From contig NC_044581.1 in the NCBI RefSeq assembly GCF_901933205.1, forward strand, positions 14,101,501 through 14,165,500: a stretch of DNA of 64,000 bases, written 5' to 3'. The position numbers and the translations under genes were made by a program. Source of the DNA: Camarhynchus parvulus (taxonomy: Eukaryota; Chordata; Aves; Passeriformes; Thraupidae). The notes beneath the pieces are model-generated. The model saw nothing but the letters and a program-made list of their open reading frames with translations. It was not told the origin of the DNA and did no database searches. How positions within the stretch are numbered: the stretch's first letter is position 1; each line of letters begins with the position of its first letter. Below, piece after piece: positions 10,901 through 23,612 of the stretch.

Positions 10901-13485
10901 CAGCTCTGCTGCTGCATGGCATTCTCAGTCTGTAGCAGATGTCCACCTATGTACCCTCTACAGATGCTGCTGACAGCTTAACAACTGATGTAGTCTAAAG
11001 ATAATTAAATATTAAGTCTTGAATAGGCTCTAGTACCCTATCAGTAATTGAGCCATGATAATATATTTGCCAGTGTTTACTGCTGTGTGCTAAGCCAGAT
11101 GCATTTCATCATTCTGATCCTTTTCACACAGCTTTTCTCCTATAATGCAGCTTCCTGTAAGCAGTTGTGCTAAGTAGCAGCCCTACATACTTTCCATCTG
11201 GCTTTGCCATGAGAACAAGCTCCATGCAGTAAATGCATCTCTGTTCTGAAAACAAGGCAGAGCAGTTGCAGACACATTCTGCAGTCACCTATTGGGGAAA
11301 AAAATCTGTCCAGGGTATTAATAATTCCTTTAAGGTTTCATGGCTACTGCTTGCTGTCCTGCCTCCTTTCATTAGCCAATGATTATTTTCCTATCTCTGA
11401 CTCCTTTCCCTTGCATACTCTATGTAGTTGTATTAATTGTTAGAGAATGGTGTGATACTCCATAGTTGTTACAGAATAGTATGATACTGGTTTCATGAAA
11501 TTGTTCCACGTTACAACCTATGGCTCTGCTTTTGCCAGAGCCATACAAATTTTGCAATGTGTCCATTTTAGGGGCCCACCTAAGTTGCTCCCATGATTGC
11601 CCTGCTGGGGCGAGGGGGAAGGCAGTGATGCCTTTGCAGTTTCTGGCTCTGTCTCTTGTCCTGGTTGTGATAAAGAACTGTGCCTCTGGATTTGCCTGGA
11701 TGGTCATTAGATGGCATGGACCTAAGGGCAGTGAGAGCAGCAGGAGCACCAGCAACTTGTTCCTCGGCCTCTTTTGGGAAGATGGACCCTACAAGTACCT
11801 CAGACTCCTCAGGGATCACCTCAAGCACGCTGTCTGGCACTCAAACACAAGATGTGACCTTGTGTTCAAGTTCATGCAGCACAGCAATAACCAGGTGGAG
11901 AAAGAAATTTTGATTTCCTTGCATTTCTTTGTGGTGCTCTGTGCTAGGGTGTTTCACCAGCTGTGTCTCAAGCATGGAGTGAATCTTGCTCTGCTGTAGC
12001 TGACAGTCCAGTCTCTTGCCATGAGTGTGTGCTCAGCTAAGCAGTCTCTTTCAGGAGAAAAAAAAATGACAACCAAAGATGTAAAAGCAGGCTGCATGAC
12101 AGAGAGCTAGATATAGAATACCAGTTAAAATCTGTGGGTTTTTTCTTTTTCATTTTTTGTCATTTTTGCCTTCAGGGGCAGAGCTCAGTTCTGCTGGTTC
12201 TTTGCCCCACCCACTAGACAGCAGTGTCCAGTGGTGTGCATTCATTATTCACTCTAAATTGAAAAGTTATTCTAATTAGACAGTGCTGTAATCCTCCTGC
12301 TGCTTTGGATCAGATGTCTTCTAGTGTAAACAAAAACCCATCAGACTTGAAGAAGTGGGTCAGATCAGGAGACATCACGGTGCATTGTAGCCTAATCCAG
12401 TGGAATTGGTTCTAAAATGGTGGGGGAAGGGGACACTGGGCTGCAGCCTGCACTGTCAAAAGGTCACTGCATTGCAAGAGTGTAAAAATTGTTTGTTGAT
12501 GTCATGTTTTTATTTTAGAGCATGTACTGCATTTACCCAAGTAAACCCATGTCTTTCACGTGCTTTCCCCATCAGTAGTGCGCAAAAAATTGAGTGAACT
12601 ATCCTTTCAAAAGTCCATTTGCAGAGCAATGAAATGAAACCATCTTAATCTAACAGTATGTAAAAGTGTATAAATTTGGCAGTGACACATGGATGTATAA
12701 TTGTACAGCGTATGTACTGCATTAATGAGGTATAAAACTTGTCTCAGGAATGCAGCTATGCAGTGCCTTTCATTCCACAAATCCATCAGAGCAGCAGATC
12801 AACGATGAAAGCATGTTCTTTCCTCAGTGTTTGGAGGACATTTGTTAAGCATTAGCACCAGGTGTGTCTCATGGTTCAGAGAGTCACTGTGGGGCCTGAG
12901 AGTTCTGCATTTGCCTCCTTGGACTTGCTTTCACTGAGCTGCAAGCTGCTACAATTTAATATTTCTGTCAAACGGCAGACTGCAGGGCTGAAAGGACCAA
13001 AAGGACGTGGGAAGTTGGGCGCAGGCTTTGCTATCTCTGCACTTGGTTTGGAAGGAATTGGAAGGGGGTGCTGGAACAGGCAGGAGCACAGGGAAGCCCA
13101 AAGCACCCAAAGAGAATAGAAAAGTGCAGCGGTTTTGTTCTGCTGGCAGTGAGGGACCTGCAGGTCCCCAGAGTGTTTGCACAGCTCAGCTCTGTGGCTG
13201 GGGCTCCCTTTTCCCACTCTGTGCTGTCACCCACGGTCAGCCCCACGTGGATGGGGACAGTGAACAGCCCAGGGATGGGGGAGATGCATCCTTCTGCAGA
13301 GAGCTGGGCTCAGACTGAGGGAAACAGCCACATGCACCTTGCAGGTTTACAGAGGTAACCTGGGGGCATGCAGTGCTCTCACTGGAGCTCAGAACTGTGC
13401 ATAGACCAGTAAGGAAAACTGTTGTTGTAAGAACAGAGTTGTAAGAAGTTTGAAAATTAACTTTGAATCTTGCCTGAGTAGTTTA
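7939..13485. other. non-coding single-copy DNA
   Basis: No gene or repeat family is recognised. Overlapping open frames occur at 8196-8523 (both strands), 9402-9725, 10620-10946, 11420-11999 (both strands) and around 12862-13358. They overlap on opposite strands and show no domain. The segment 12950-13330 is locally GC-richer but CpG-poor, so it is not a CpG island. Confidence 0.65.
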
Positions 13486-13556
13486 TAAAAAAAAAAGGGA
13501 AAACACAAACAAACAAAAACTAAACCAAAAAAGCTCCAAAACAGAAACAAAAACCC
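13486..13556. repeat. A-rich/AAAC low-complexity tract
   Basis: A run of A10 is followed by AAAC/AAACC-type units such as ACACAAACAAACAAAAAC. This simple sequence is seen directly; T is nearly absent from the plus strand across 70 nt. Confidence 0.85.
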
Positions 13557-15052
13557 TCCACCAAATGCTCCCCACCTCCTTTTTGTGTTTCTTATTAAAC
13601 AACTTCAGCCAAATTTTATTTGTACAGTTGTTAATAGCTTACCTAAATGCAGTGTAATGCCTTTCCAAAGCTGATCAGGGTTTTATTTTGCACTTGATCA
13701 GAGTGAAGTAGGTAATCTAAGCCTTTTCATCTCTGGGTACTCATCTGTGCTGAAGAGAGATCTGTTAATTATAGCCTTCCCTCAACATGGGTTTTCTTTC
13801 TTTCTGTGTGTGTGTGAGTGGAATCAGTGTTTTAACAAAGCAACCAAGTCCATGTTAGCTGCTCTGTGGCAGCACTGGATTTGCAGACACAGAATGCAAA
13901 CCTGTTGCTTTTTGTGCTGGGGAGGAAGGCTCATCCCTTCTGTAGATGAGTTGAATAGAAGAGCAGTTTCACACCTGATTTGCCAGTGTTCCAAGTCCTG
14001 TACGAAGTCGAGAAACCTGGCATTGTTTTTCCCAAGCTACGTGTTGAGAGAATGGATTGCAGAGGTTTTATCAGCCTGGGATATCAGTATGATTAAACAT
14101 GTTGTATATCAGTTTTTGTATTGTCTTTGTGGCCTCCTTAGAAACATGTGAGAACTAAGAGAATTGAGGAATGACATAAATAACCTCATTTTCACATGGG
14201 TCCTGAGTAAAACCTTTAGTTCAATACTTATCCAGGAGCATATCACTCCATTGTCAGTACCAACATTGTCTGTCTTTTAAGCAGGCAATGATTATAACAG
14301 CAAAGAGATGATGTGCAGATGTTACCAGTAAAAAGGGAATAAAAGAAGAAATGTGAACATGCCTATCATTAAAAATCTCAAAAAAACCCAGTGGTGATCA
14401 AACTAGAGGGACCAAAAGAAGTTAATCTTTCCACAAATAAAAGCAAAACTATAGAAGAGATTTGTAAGCATCTGCTCAAGATAATGAGAGACTTGGAAAG
14501 GAGATTGAAGTGATGGAACAAGCAGGTGAGAAGTAATGCATGGATGATCCTACAATTGCCTATAAGATTTAAAAGTTTATCACTATAATAACTTTTCCAC
14601 AATGGACTAACAAAAAGCAAGTTGAGAACTTTACTGATGTAATTTGAGAAAGTGATCGAAACATTGTAAAACTCTGCGCTAACAACATGGAGTTTAGATT
14701 AATGAGTTAAATGCCTTTTGCTCATTTTCAGATAGTGTACTTAAACCAAACTCTATAAAAACCAGATTTTATGAGTAATCCTAGTAACAAACAGTGAATG
14801 TTACTAGGTGGCATTATGGTATTTTATATGAATATAAATAGATGTATTTTCCCTTCCAGTGCAGGCTCTTCAAATGCTAAGATTCATTTTTTATATATTC
14901 CTCGGTTTATTTATTGGAATTTTACCCTTTTGACAGCTTGCTTGAAATCTCTTACGATAAGTGCCTGGCCATATTTCTTAGTTTTTAATTTCAGTAAAAT
15001 GATTCCATTGTTTATTTCAGAAGGATTAAAGAAAATCATATTCCACTGCTCA
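13557..15052. other. non-coding single-copy DNA
   Basis: No supported gene. Open frames of 134 codons (13747-14151) and 124 codons (14798-15172) are rich in Phe, Leu, Cys and Ile with no domain or splice context. Confidence 0.6.
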
Positions 15053-15098
15053 TTTTTTCCCCTTTCAGCTGGATTAGATTTTTTCCCCTTTCAGCTGA
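15053..15098 (+). repeat. 26-bp tandem duplication with polypyrimidine-CAG
   Basis: Two adjacent copies are seen: 15053-15078 and 15079-15098 (second incomplete). Each starts TTTTTTCCCCTTTCAGCTG. Each copy has the form of a strong vertebrate 3' splice acceptor (long pyrimidine tract then CAG), so the duplication makes two tandem acceptor-like sites 26 nt apart. No exon downstream could be supported. Confidence 0.8.
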
Positions 15099-15449
15099 GA
15101 GAAGTCATCACCTTTAGGCAAAAAGTGTACACAGTGTTTTCTCTAACACTAGGGTCATGTCTTTTGGCTTGAAAATTCAAATTAATTGAATTTGAGGCCA
15201 TGTCAGATTTAACACTGAGAATGGCAGGTGCCCAATACATGAGAGTAACACATGGAGCCTGTCTCAAACACAGGGACCTCAGTGATGAAATGTGGTCACA
15301 TCCTTGCAGATAATCAGATCATGGTCAGGTAGCAATTACAATTCTTGCCACCTCAAAATCTATTCACTTAACTATAGTATATGATATATGATGCACATTG
15401 TAATAAAATACAACCTATGTAATCATAAGATTTTGGTTTTTACTGTAAG

Positions 15450-15605
15450 GATAATCAAACAATAGAACAGGTTTCCTGGACAGTTTTTGGATTCCCCATG
15501 CATAGAGTTAATCAAGTCTCATTTGGACACAGCTCTGAGCAGCCTGACATGGTTGGGCTAGAAGATTTCCACAGGTCCTGTCTCAGCCTTTCCTTGATTT
15601 TATGT
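15450..15605 (+). mobile_element. old degraded CR1 LINE 3' fragment
   Basis: Order and wording match the CR1 3' region in sense orientation: CAAACAATAGAACAGGTTTC, then a TGGATTCCCCATG block, then TTGGACACAGCTCTGAGCAG, then CCTGACATGGTTGGGCTAGA. The end is a degenerate CTTTCCTTGATTTTATG at the place where CR1 normally reads CCATTCTATGATTCTATG. Many substitutions and short deletions indicate an old copy, clearly older than that at 5422. Recognised from the known CR1 consensus, not aligned by computer. Confidence 0.8.
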
Positions 15606-18478
15606 TTGCAAGATGCTTGCTGTGATTTTGCCAGACTGGGACTTTCCATGCCCTGAAGTGCATTTTAATGACAAAGTTTCAAGTCCAGTAAGAGGTTTGT
15701 AGTGGAAGGGCTGACAAAACCTTTCCTACAGTGGTACAAATGTGTCACTATTATATATAGCAAGAACATGGAATAAGGTCTAGAATTAGGGATTGATCTA
15801 TAACTCCTGCATGACAAAGCATTAGGAATGCTTTGTAATTAGCAATTATCAGTAGGAGTCTCCTACAATTTTCTACATCATATAGCCCTTTAATATCTGC
15901 TTTGAATTTCTTCTTAAATTAGCAGAACATCTATTTCATATAGAACATCTGTTTCATAATGTATTTGATCTCATTTTCTTATGCTTTCAAAATGTATGAA
16001 AAGAACCAGCTGCACCTACTTTGATTTTTGTGATTCTATTTCATTTTATTATTTGTACAGGGATGAATTTTTGCTTTTGGAGAGAATGTCCTCTATGTAG
16101 TGTATCTGCTATTTCAAACTCTAATGAAGCTTAATTTTTGAACTTAGATGCTTTTTTTTTGTTTTGGTGGGATATTTTTGCTTTTTTTCCCCTCTTTAAT
16201 GTCACAGTTGTTGAGGTTTGGAGAAGGAAACTATTTCAGAGGCAGATGTTCAAACCCAGTGAACGTTTTCCCCTTCCCTTCCCACTTGGGATGTGGTGCT
16301 GCATTTGGAGAACAAGGGGGAAAGATGTTCTTGTTCCTTCATATTTTACCTTGGGGGTGGTTAAATTTCTGCACTGAGAAAGAGATTTGAGTTGCCTGAG
16401 TATTATTGAATGGACATAGTGCACTGCAGCTTGCAGAATTCATTTGCCATTAATTTTAGCAGCAGCTGGGACCACTCTGGACTTTGAAGCCAGATTATGC
16501 AAAGCCTGTTGGGAGCCTGTCTGGAGGAGGGAAGGTGTTGTAAGGAATCCAACCTGTTTACTCTCTGTAACTCAGTGACAGGCAAGGGGTCAGAACAGGG
16601 AGCTGGAAAGGGACTGAACAGAAAAGGAAAGGCTCCTTGATTTAGGATTGCATAAACAAACTCTTCCTCCTTGTAGACACCGGAGAATTTAGTCTTCAAA
16701 CAAAGGATAAACATCCAACACTGAAAACAAGATTGACTTGCTGCTTGTGATTGTTTTTTAGTAGAAGAATCTATCATTATAGACAAGTCTAGAAAAGTCA
16801 GAGAAAGTTGTTAGGAAGACATTTTATTTCTGATTTGCAGTTGGGGAAAAGGAGGATCCCCTTTGTGGGATCCCTTGGCTTTGGGCTGTAGCTGCCCCTG
16901 TGCTTGGGGGCTGCTCCCTCTGCCACACTCAGACAGGAGAAATGAAACCAAACCTGCTCCTGCTCAAGCTGCTCTGGGACCAGGAACCTGAAAAAATCTG
17001 TGCCCATCAGTACAAAAATACCTTTCTGGTTATTATAGGGTTTCTTCAGACTGTACTCCTTGGCATTATATTGCTATTAATAGTTCACCTCCTGGTGTCA
17101 TCACCCCAGTTTCCTGCACAATAGGCTTTTTACCAAATATGCATACTGACAGTAAGTGTCACTTTGCTTTTGCTGTTCAGGCTGGCAATTGAGCAGCACT
17201 CTTGGAAGCAGATGTGTCTATGTGTGTGTTTATATACATCACATATCTATTCTCACCATGTAATATATACTTTTATGTGACAGACAAAACACACACTTGT
17301 CTTTTTCATTTTTTAAATTAAATAAATGTATATTTGTGATCTATATTTAAATATTTCCCATTTGTGTTGGGTCCCCCTTGATCCCTATCAGTGTTGAATG
17401 ATTTATTTCATCATGAAATCAATCTATTTAGGTTGATTTTTCAAAGTTAGGTATTTATGTCTTTAGTAGTCTCTGGCAAAGAAGCTTACCTATGCATTTT
17501 TATTAATGTCAGGCTGAAAATTGAAGTGGTATTAATATATGCTTTATGTTTTAATTTATGCTTTATGTGTGTAATTTATGAAATTTAAAAATTAAAAAAG
17601 CAGCTTAGGAAGCAAGTAAGATTCTGTGGTAACTGTTAAATTTATCTCAAAATGCATCTTCTTTCTGATGAGGTTTGTAAGTAAAAGAAATGCCATTGCC
17701 AGTGCATCATGTTTCATTGGCTGAGGCAGTAAGTGGGGAGCTTCTGATAAAAGCCAAAGGGACCTGGACCTTTTTTTTGCTTCCTGATTAGTAGAGAAAA
17801 AGACCTTTAATTTTCTTTCTAGCTATCTGCTCTTAAATTTTAGTGCCAGCTATTGTAACAGTCTGTTACGTTGGTTCAGGAATATTTATCAGTTTAATTT
17901 AAATTGAACTGCACTTTTTAGAGGAAATCCTAAAGAATAATCTGTGATATCCCAGAAGCTTGTGAGTGCAGAGTAGAAACCAGCTGGGCAATAGTGCTCC
18001 CCTCCAGTCTTTCAGGTTTTCTGTAGTGCAGCTCAGCAGTGCCTGAGGATTTAGTGCTCTCTAGATTGTCTGAGTTCTTATCAGCATGTCTGATAAATTA
18101 CCCACTATATAAATACGTGAAAATTTGCAATATCTCTGCAAATGGCAGGAATATCAGAAGTGACAGATAATTTATTTGGTGTGGTTGCTAACTGGACATG
18201 AAGTCACTGTGAGCAATAAGCAGAGCAGTTTCTTGTCTCTGGCAGTGAAACACTGGCTTTAAACCTCATCAGCCTTCAAGGTTTCTGCCTACAATGCTCT
18301 GTAAAAACTAATTGTTTAATATTCTGTGGGACCTCTGGCAGCTGTGCTGGCCAGACACAAAGCTGAGTTTTCTTTTATTCTCCATTAATAGCTGAACCCT
18401 ATGTGATGGTGCAGAGGGGGCTGAACAATTCCATGTGCTGGACTGCCCACGTGAGGAAAGCTGTGCTCACTAATGCCT
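15606..18478. other. non-coding single-copy DNA
   Basis: AT-rich with T-runs near 16148-16195. A near-repeat of about 16 nt around AGAACATCTATTTCATAT lies near 15930-15960. No gene, RNA or repeat family recognised. Confidence 0.6.
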
Positions 18479-18983
18479 TGTGAAGGCTGACCTGGAGCAG
18501 AGACTAGAGAGAGTTAAAGAATAAAGTAGGGATTTATTAAAAGGCCTCAATGGATCCACCTTGGGCAGCACAAGAGCCAGGGCTGCACCCAAGATGAACA
18601 AAAATTGTCCTAAAATGCATGAGCACTCACAGGGTCTCTCACTTTTATCAGTTCTGCTCCATTTGCATCTTGCACTTCAGTGTCCCATTCCAGCTTTATC
18701 CCATCCAGTCCCACCCTGCTTGTTTTTCTCTCTTCAGCCCATGTTGTTTGTGCTCTTGAACCTGAGATTTGGATCATTTGTCCTTGGTCCCCAGCTGGAG
18801 CAGGAATTGTTTTGTCTCCCTGCTCTGTGCAGAGAGCTCACCATCCCCTCATGAAGCTCAGAGTAAAGCAGTGTACACACTAAAGCAGTAGAGAATATTA
18901 AAATATAAAAATTAAATATAAATCTGAAAAATATAAAAATTAAAAATCTGAAGAATATAAAAACTAAAACCTGAGGCATCACA
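18479..18983 (-). mobile_element. solo-LTR-like endogenous retrovirus remnant, antisense
   Basis: Read on the minus strand, the segment starts TGTGATGCCTCAGGTTTTAG and ends AGGTCAGCCTTCACA, with the TG...CA termini of an LTR. A polyadenylation hexamer (plus-strand TTTATT, 18533-18538) lies about 55 nt before the end, as expected for the R region. The plus-strand blocks GACCTGGAGCAGAGACTAGA, AGTTAAAGAATAAAGTAGGG and GGATCCACCTTGGGCAGCAC match a songbird LTR sequence I remember. The U3-side end holds a short AT-rich tandem (TATAAAAATTAAA / ATCTGAA units, 18897-18968). No gag, pol or env relic adjoins it, so a solo LTR is likely. Flanking bases show no clear target-site duplication, so the ends may be off by a few bases. 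Confidence 0.7.
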
Positions 18984-21050
18984 CCTGGGTGCCCTCAGAG
19001 CAGTGAGAGGCTCCTGCTGCTGGGCTGATGTGGCTTCCACTGGAGAGATTCCCCTGAGCATTCAGAGCTTCCTCTGGTGCCAGTTACAGCCCCTGTCTCA
19101 CATCTGCTCCCATGTGGAGTGTCAAACTCGTGGTGAAGGGGAAAAATTTGCAGCTGGTGGTGTTTGTGCACATTTGGGAAGTCCTTTTAAGCTGTGTGAG
19201 TGTTGCACCACGGTCATTTGGCTGAAGAATTTTTAGTTCTTTTCAGTTCTTTATGTTGTTTACTGAACTTGGAACCTGTTTCCTCACATTTAAAGGTGCT
19301 TTGGATGCTCTTGGAGAGCAAGCATGCCTGCTAGAGCATTGCTAAGCTACTGTTGATGAGGTACAAAGTGAGATGCCCATGTAATTGATACATTAAAAAT
19401 CAGAAGCAAAGTGCAGAAGCCCACTTGGGAATGGATGTTGGTTTGCTTTTTGACAGGGGTTTATATTTCCCTTCTGTCACAATTCACTGTCACAATTAAA
19501 ATATTCGTTACTGTCAAATGTACTTTCTTTGCAAATAGCAATTGAATTCTCTCTGGGGCAGTGAGGAACTTTGTTCTTTAAAGTCCAGCAAAGCTTGTGC
19601 TTTTGGGGCCCTATAAGCCTGGAGGAAAACCATTGTCATTCAGAAGTCAATTCTGCTCACCCATTAGGAAAGCACATTCACACTAATGGCTCTACAGTCA
19701 ATCAGTGACAAAGACCTACAGGAAAATGTACTTGTTTCACTGTTCACTGGTCTTGCAATTTGATCAATATTATTTTGAATGAATCTTTTTTTTACTTCAT
19801 CTGTAACATCTCTTTTTACAGCCAGACTGAGTGTGCACCATAAAACTGTACGGCAATATTGCTAAAAGAGCCAGCCATGTCTTTTACAGGTTGGAGTCCA
19901 CAGTAGAGGCTCAGCTTCATTCAGCCACATGGCTTTATCTGTTCCCAAATGAGCTCCTATCATTCTATGCTACCCTGAGGGAGTAATAATCCTGATCTCT
20001 CCGCTGACTCTGAGCTGTTGCTGTTCTCCCTAGCAGAATTTCTCACCATGTACCACAGCTTTCTGTTTGCTTCCAAAGTGTTAGGGAAGCTTTCAGGCTT
20101 TTAAATTCTGCTGTTGCGTACACAGAGTTTAAAAAAGAGACTAATGACTCTGAGCTGAGCTGAACTTTTACCTGTTGCAGGACTTTTACCTGTGGTTTTG
20201 AGGCTCACATCCTGTGGTCCCAGGCTGGGCAGAGGCAGGGATCTCCCTGCAGAGCCTGTGCAGAGGATGGTTTGATTTCCTGTGCCCACCTGTCTCTGCC
20301 TGGCTGAAGGGGTGATTCAGGCCATGGGGTCTGTGTGGGTGCCACTCAGTTGCTTCTGTAAAGAAAAGCTTCTCCCAGTGTTTCATTTCCTCTCTGCTTT
20401 TCACCACTGCAGCTAAGCACAAGCTAGATTTCCAAGGAGAGGGTAAGAATTTTAAATGAAAATACCTATAAATCTGTGTGTCAATTGTGGTTCCATTCAA
20501 AGAGTAAATAAGGAGCACAGTGGTGATCAGAGGCTTGTAGCAGAGCAGTTTACTTATTTTCAGAGTCTTGAATTTCATTGGACCCATGACTTCCTGTAAG
20601 CTGTGTATTAACACAACAGCAACAAAAACATTTCTGTCCCAGGGAGGAAATTAGTGGATCTCTTATGCTGAGATTTCAGTTGAGGAGTGCCAGAGATGAC
20701 CAGGTAATCTAGTTCAGATCTTGCTCTTCTGCTATAATGAAATGGTTTGTAAGGTGTTTAGAGTGTGTCAAGTTAAGTACAATACAGGGGAAACCATGTC
20801 TAGGAGGTGCTCTACAGCAATATGAAAAGTGATTGACCAATTGATGCCTTAAACAGCTGAGAAAGTGGCACAGGGAGAAGGTGACTGCTACAGCACAAAC
20901 ATTAGTAGTGGCAACAAAAATATCTGGATGTTGGCAGGAAGAGTTTTGTAGGAATTTTATAACAAAGATGAAATAAGTTTCTGCAACGCTGGGATCAAGA
21001 AATGTCCACAAGCCACATACTCTGATTATGGTTAATATAGTTCTAACTGG
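18984..21050. other. non-coding single-copy DNA
   Basis: No gene or repeat family recognised. A small direct repeat of CTGTCACAATT occurs twice near 19473-19497. Open frames at 20101-20614 (minus) have no domain. Confidence 0.6.
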
Positions 21051-21162
21051 AAAAAACCAAACCAAACAAAAAAAAACACAAAAAAAACCCCAACAACAAC
21101 AAAAAAACCAACCAACCAAAACAAAAAACCAAACCAAAAACAAAACAAAAAACCACCAACAA
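21051..21162. repeat. A/C-only low-complexity tract
   Basis: About 112 nt are made almost only of A and C, in irregular AAAC, AACC and CAA units (for example ACCAACCAACCAAAACAAAA). It produces a 185-codon minus-strand open frame (20709-21266) full of Trp, Phe and Cys, which is an artefact of the tract. Confidence 0.9.
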
Positions 21163-23490
21163 ATCTGTGAGATTTCTACTCCATAAAGAGAGAGAGAATG
21201 ATACAGTCTGGGCAAGTTGGATGGAAAATTGGCTGGATTCCCCTCTTCTGGTCCAGAATTTTTCACTGACTTGCTGTATGGTTTTCCTGTCTGTAAAATG
21301 GTATAGAATTGATGCCTCTCTTCTGAGGAGCTGTAGTATCTTAGCCTAGCAAATTAATTAGATTCATATGCTTAATGGCAAGCATGAGTAACTTCTCACT
21401 ACTCCATGTAAATAACTTCTCAGAGTAGGTTGTATCTGCTAAAATGTGTCTATTCCTTCCTGGGGTCAAAGTGTTCAGGATCCAATTGACCCATAGGAGA
21501 ACTAACTTCTGAATTCAGATGCTATAAATAGCAGAATTATGGAAAATGTAAGACTGTAATTCTGAGAGAATTAAACAAAATCATTAGAATAATTCTTGTG
21601 TGCTGCTCTTGATTAGCTACAGACCATTATCAGAAGGGCTACTTTTTATCTAAAACAGGTTGTGATGTGTCTGCATTTTATAAAAGTTATCAGTGGATTT
21701 TCAACAGAGATGTCCTGAATTTTTTTAATTTTCTCAGTCTCCTAGCAATGCAATTCCATTATAAACTGTAGGTATAATGAATAGAAAGTAATTTGTTTGA
21801 AGAGCATTTAATAGAATAAATGGTAGGAGTATATTTGTAGTTCATAAAACTGCTACCATGGAAGAGGAGGTAGAGCCAAAAGTGCAATTTTTTTAATGTA
21901 TAAAATTTTTTTACATATAGCTTATATTTACTTTTTTAATCACACAGGAGAGTGAAAGCAAGTTGCAAAAACACAGACAAGATGCTCAACCATATGTAGA
22001 CTTGCATTGTCAGCACACTCTGTTTTGCAGTCAGTTTTTACTTGTCTCCTACACTTGAAGACAGAGGCTTGGTGTTCTTCCCCCTCTTTTCTTCCAAGTC
22101 TACACAGCTAATTGCACATACTAATACAGTGGTATCTGATTAAAAATGATAGCATGAAATTTAAGAAAAAAATAAGTGTCCCTAACATGTCAGTAAAATT
22201 AAATAACATCCTTCCCCTTCTAGATTTTCTTAAGCCCAGGATTTCCTGTGTTCTTTCAGCAGTGCGTTTAATGGGCTTTGAGCTCATCATGTTATATTGC
22301 ATTGGGGATAATCTCCATATGCTGAAGGTCCTGCCAGCCCTACCAGAAGGGCATTGCTATTCCTCAGGAGCTTGGAGATTTTGAACTGAATAGTGGGCAA
22401 TGAATTTTAAAAATTACAAACATAATCAAGTCCCTGCTCCCAAAATGATGAACTTTTTCACAATTAAGGGCATTGCTTGCAGTGTCTCATCATTTCTGAA
22501 GCTATTTTCAGCTATTACTCTCTTTGTCAGAATGAATCCTCCTGGGGATAATGTATTAAATGGGGGTGAAAATGGGCACCTTCAGCGTGAGTGTGCTGGA
22601 ATTAAATTCATAATGCATTACCACAATTGTAAAGATATTGCTGAAGAAGTTTTTATCATTTTGTATTTGAGGAGTACTTACAAAAGTATAATTGAACCAA
22701 CAACCGTGGCATGATTTTAGGAATGTGTGAGAACCAAAGGTCTGATTTCATTCATCCAAAAGGATTCTACCCAAATCCCTGAAGGCTTAATGAAATAATG
22801 TCTGCCCAAATCATGCCATATCATCATGATATAATGAGCCATAAATTATTCATCATGTTTTTTGTGGAGGGGAAACCTCTTTAAACTTCAGGGATTTTTA
22901 CCAGTATTTAGAAAAGTCCTTTTTTTAAAATTGGTACTTGGGATGGTTGCAGTGTTTCCCATGTTTATCTTGGGTTTCATTCATTTGTACCATAGTGTCA
23001 ACTTGTTGATGCTAGTGAGCTGTTCATAGTCTGACAAATTTCTGTAGCTTGTTATTAAATTTTTGCTCCTGTGATGACAAAGGCAGTCTTGGCATGAGCC
23101 ACAGCTCTTGAAATCCGCAGGGAAGTTCCTGCTGCTGTTTTTGGGCACTGCCTCCTTGACACGGGGTTCAGTGACTCCTCCCAACAGAGCTGCTGGCTGA
23201 AGTCACCCCTCGGGAGGGAAAGAGGAGAGGCCAGGCTGGCACTGCCCACCAAATGCAGCTGGGAGGTGCTCAGAGTTGGAGCCCAGAGTGGCTGCAGACC
23301 CTGCATTGTCTGTCACCCTGCCAGGTGGCAGGGAGGGTCCAAAAAACCCCTATTCCAACCGCTTCAAACAGGGCATGGGAAAAGGAAAAAACACCACCCA
23401 AAAAAGAGGTGTCAAAGCTCTGCTCTGTGCACACACATGTGGGTGCCTAATTTCACACTAACCAGCAGCTCCAGGTGGGCTGGAGGGAGA
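21163..23490. other. non-coding single-copy DNA
   Basis: Mostly AT-rich; GC rises after about 23090. No gene recognised. The segment around 22785-22870 is AT-rich with TAAATTATTCATCATG-like motifs and may be regulatory (inference only). Confidence 0.6.
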
Positions 23491-23612
23491 AATGGGAGAA
23501 GGGAGAGGGGCTCCCTGGAATGGGAGAAGGGAAAAAGGCTCCCTGAAATGGGAGAGGGGCTCCCTGGAATGGGAGGGAGAAGGGAGAAGAGCTCCCTGGA
23601 ATGGGAGAAGGA
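23491..23612. repeat. purine-rich minisatellite, about 4.5 copies
   Basis: The 28-bp unit AATGGGAGAAGGGAGAGGGG plus CTCCCTGG is repeated at 23491, 23519 (28 bp), 23547 (21 bp, internally deleted), 23568 (32 bp, internally expanded) and 23600 (partial). Copies differ by a few substitutions and indels. Short open frames on the plus strand, such as 23266-23658, are produced by the repeat. Confidence 0.9.

Noticed and set aside
11420..11999. Overlapping open frames up to 159 codons on both strands
   Set aside because: Two plus and two minus frames are open over the same 400 bp with no domain in any; no frame is preferred.
12950..13330. GC-rich patch considered as a CpG island promoter
   Set aside because: CpG dinucleotides are few; the GC content comes from CAG/CTG/GGG-type words.
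20709..21266. 185-codon minus frame with apparent membrane segments
   Set aside because: The hydrophobic Trp/Phe/Cys run is the translation of the A/C low-complexity tract on the opposite strand.
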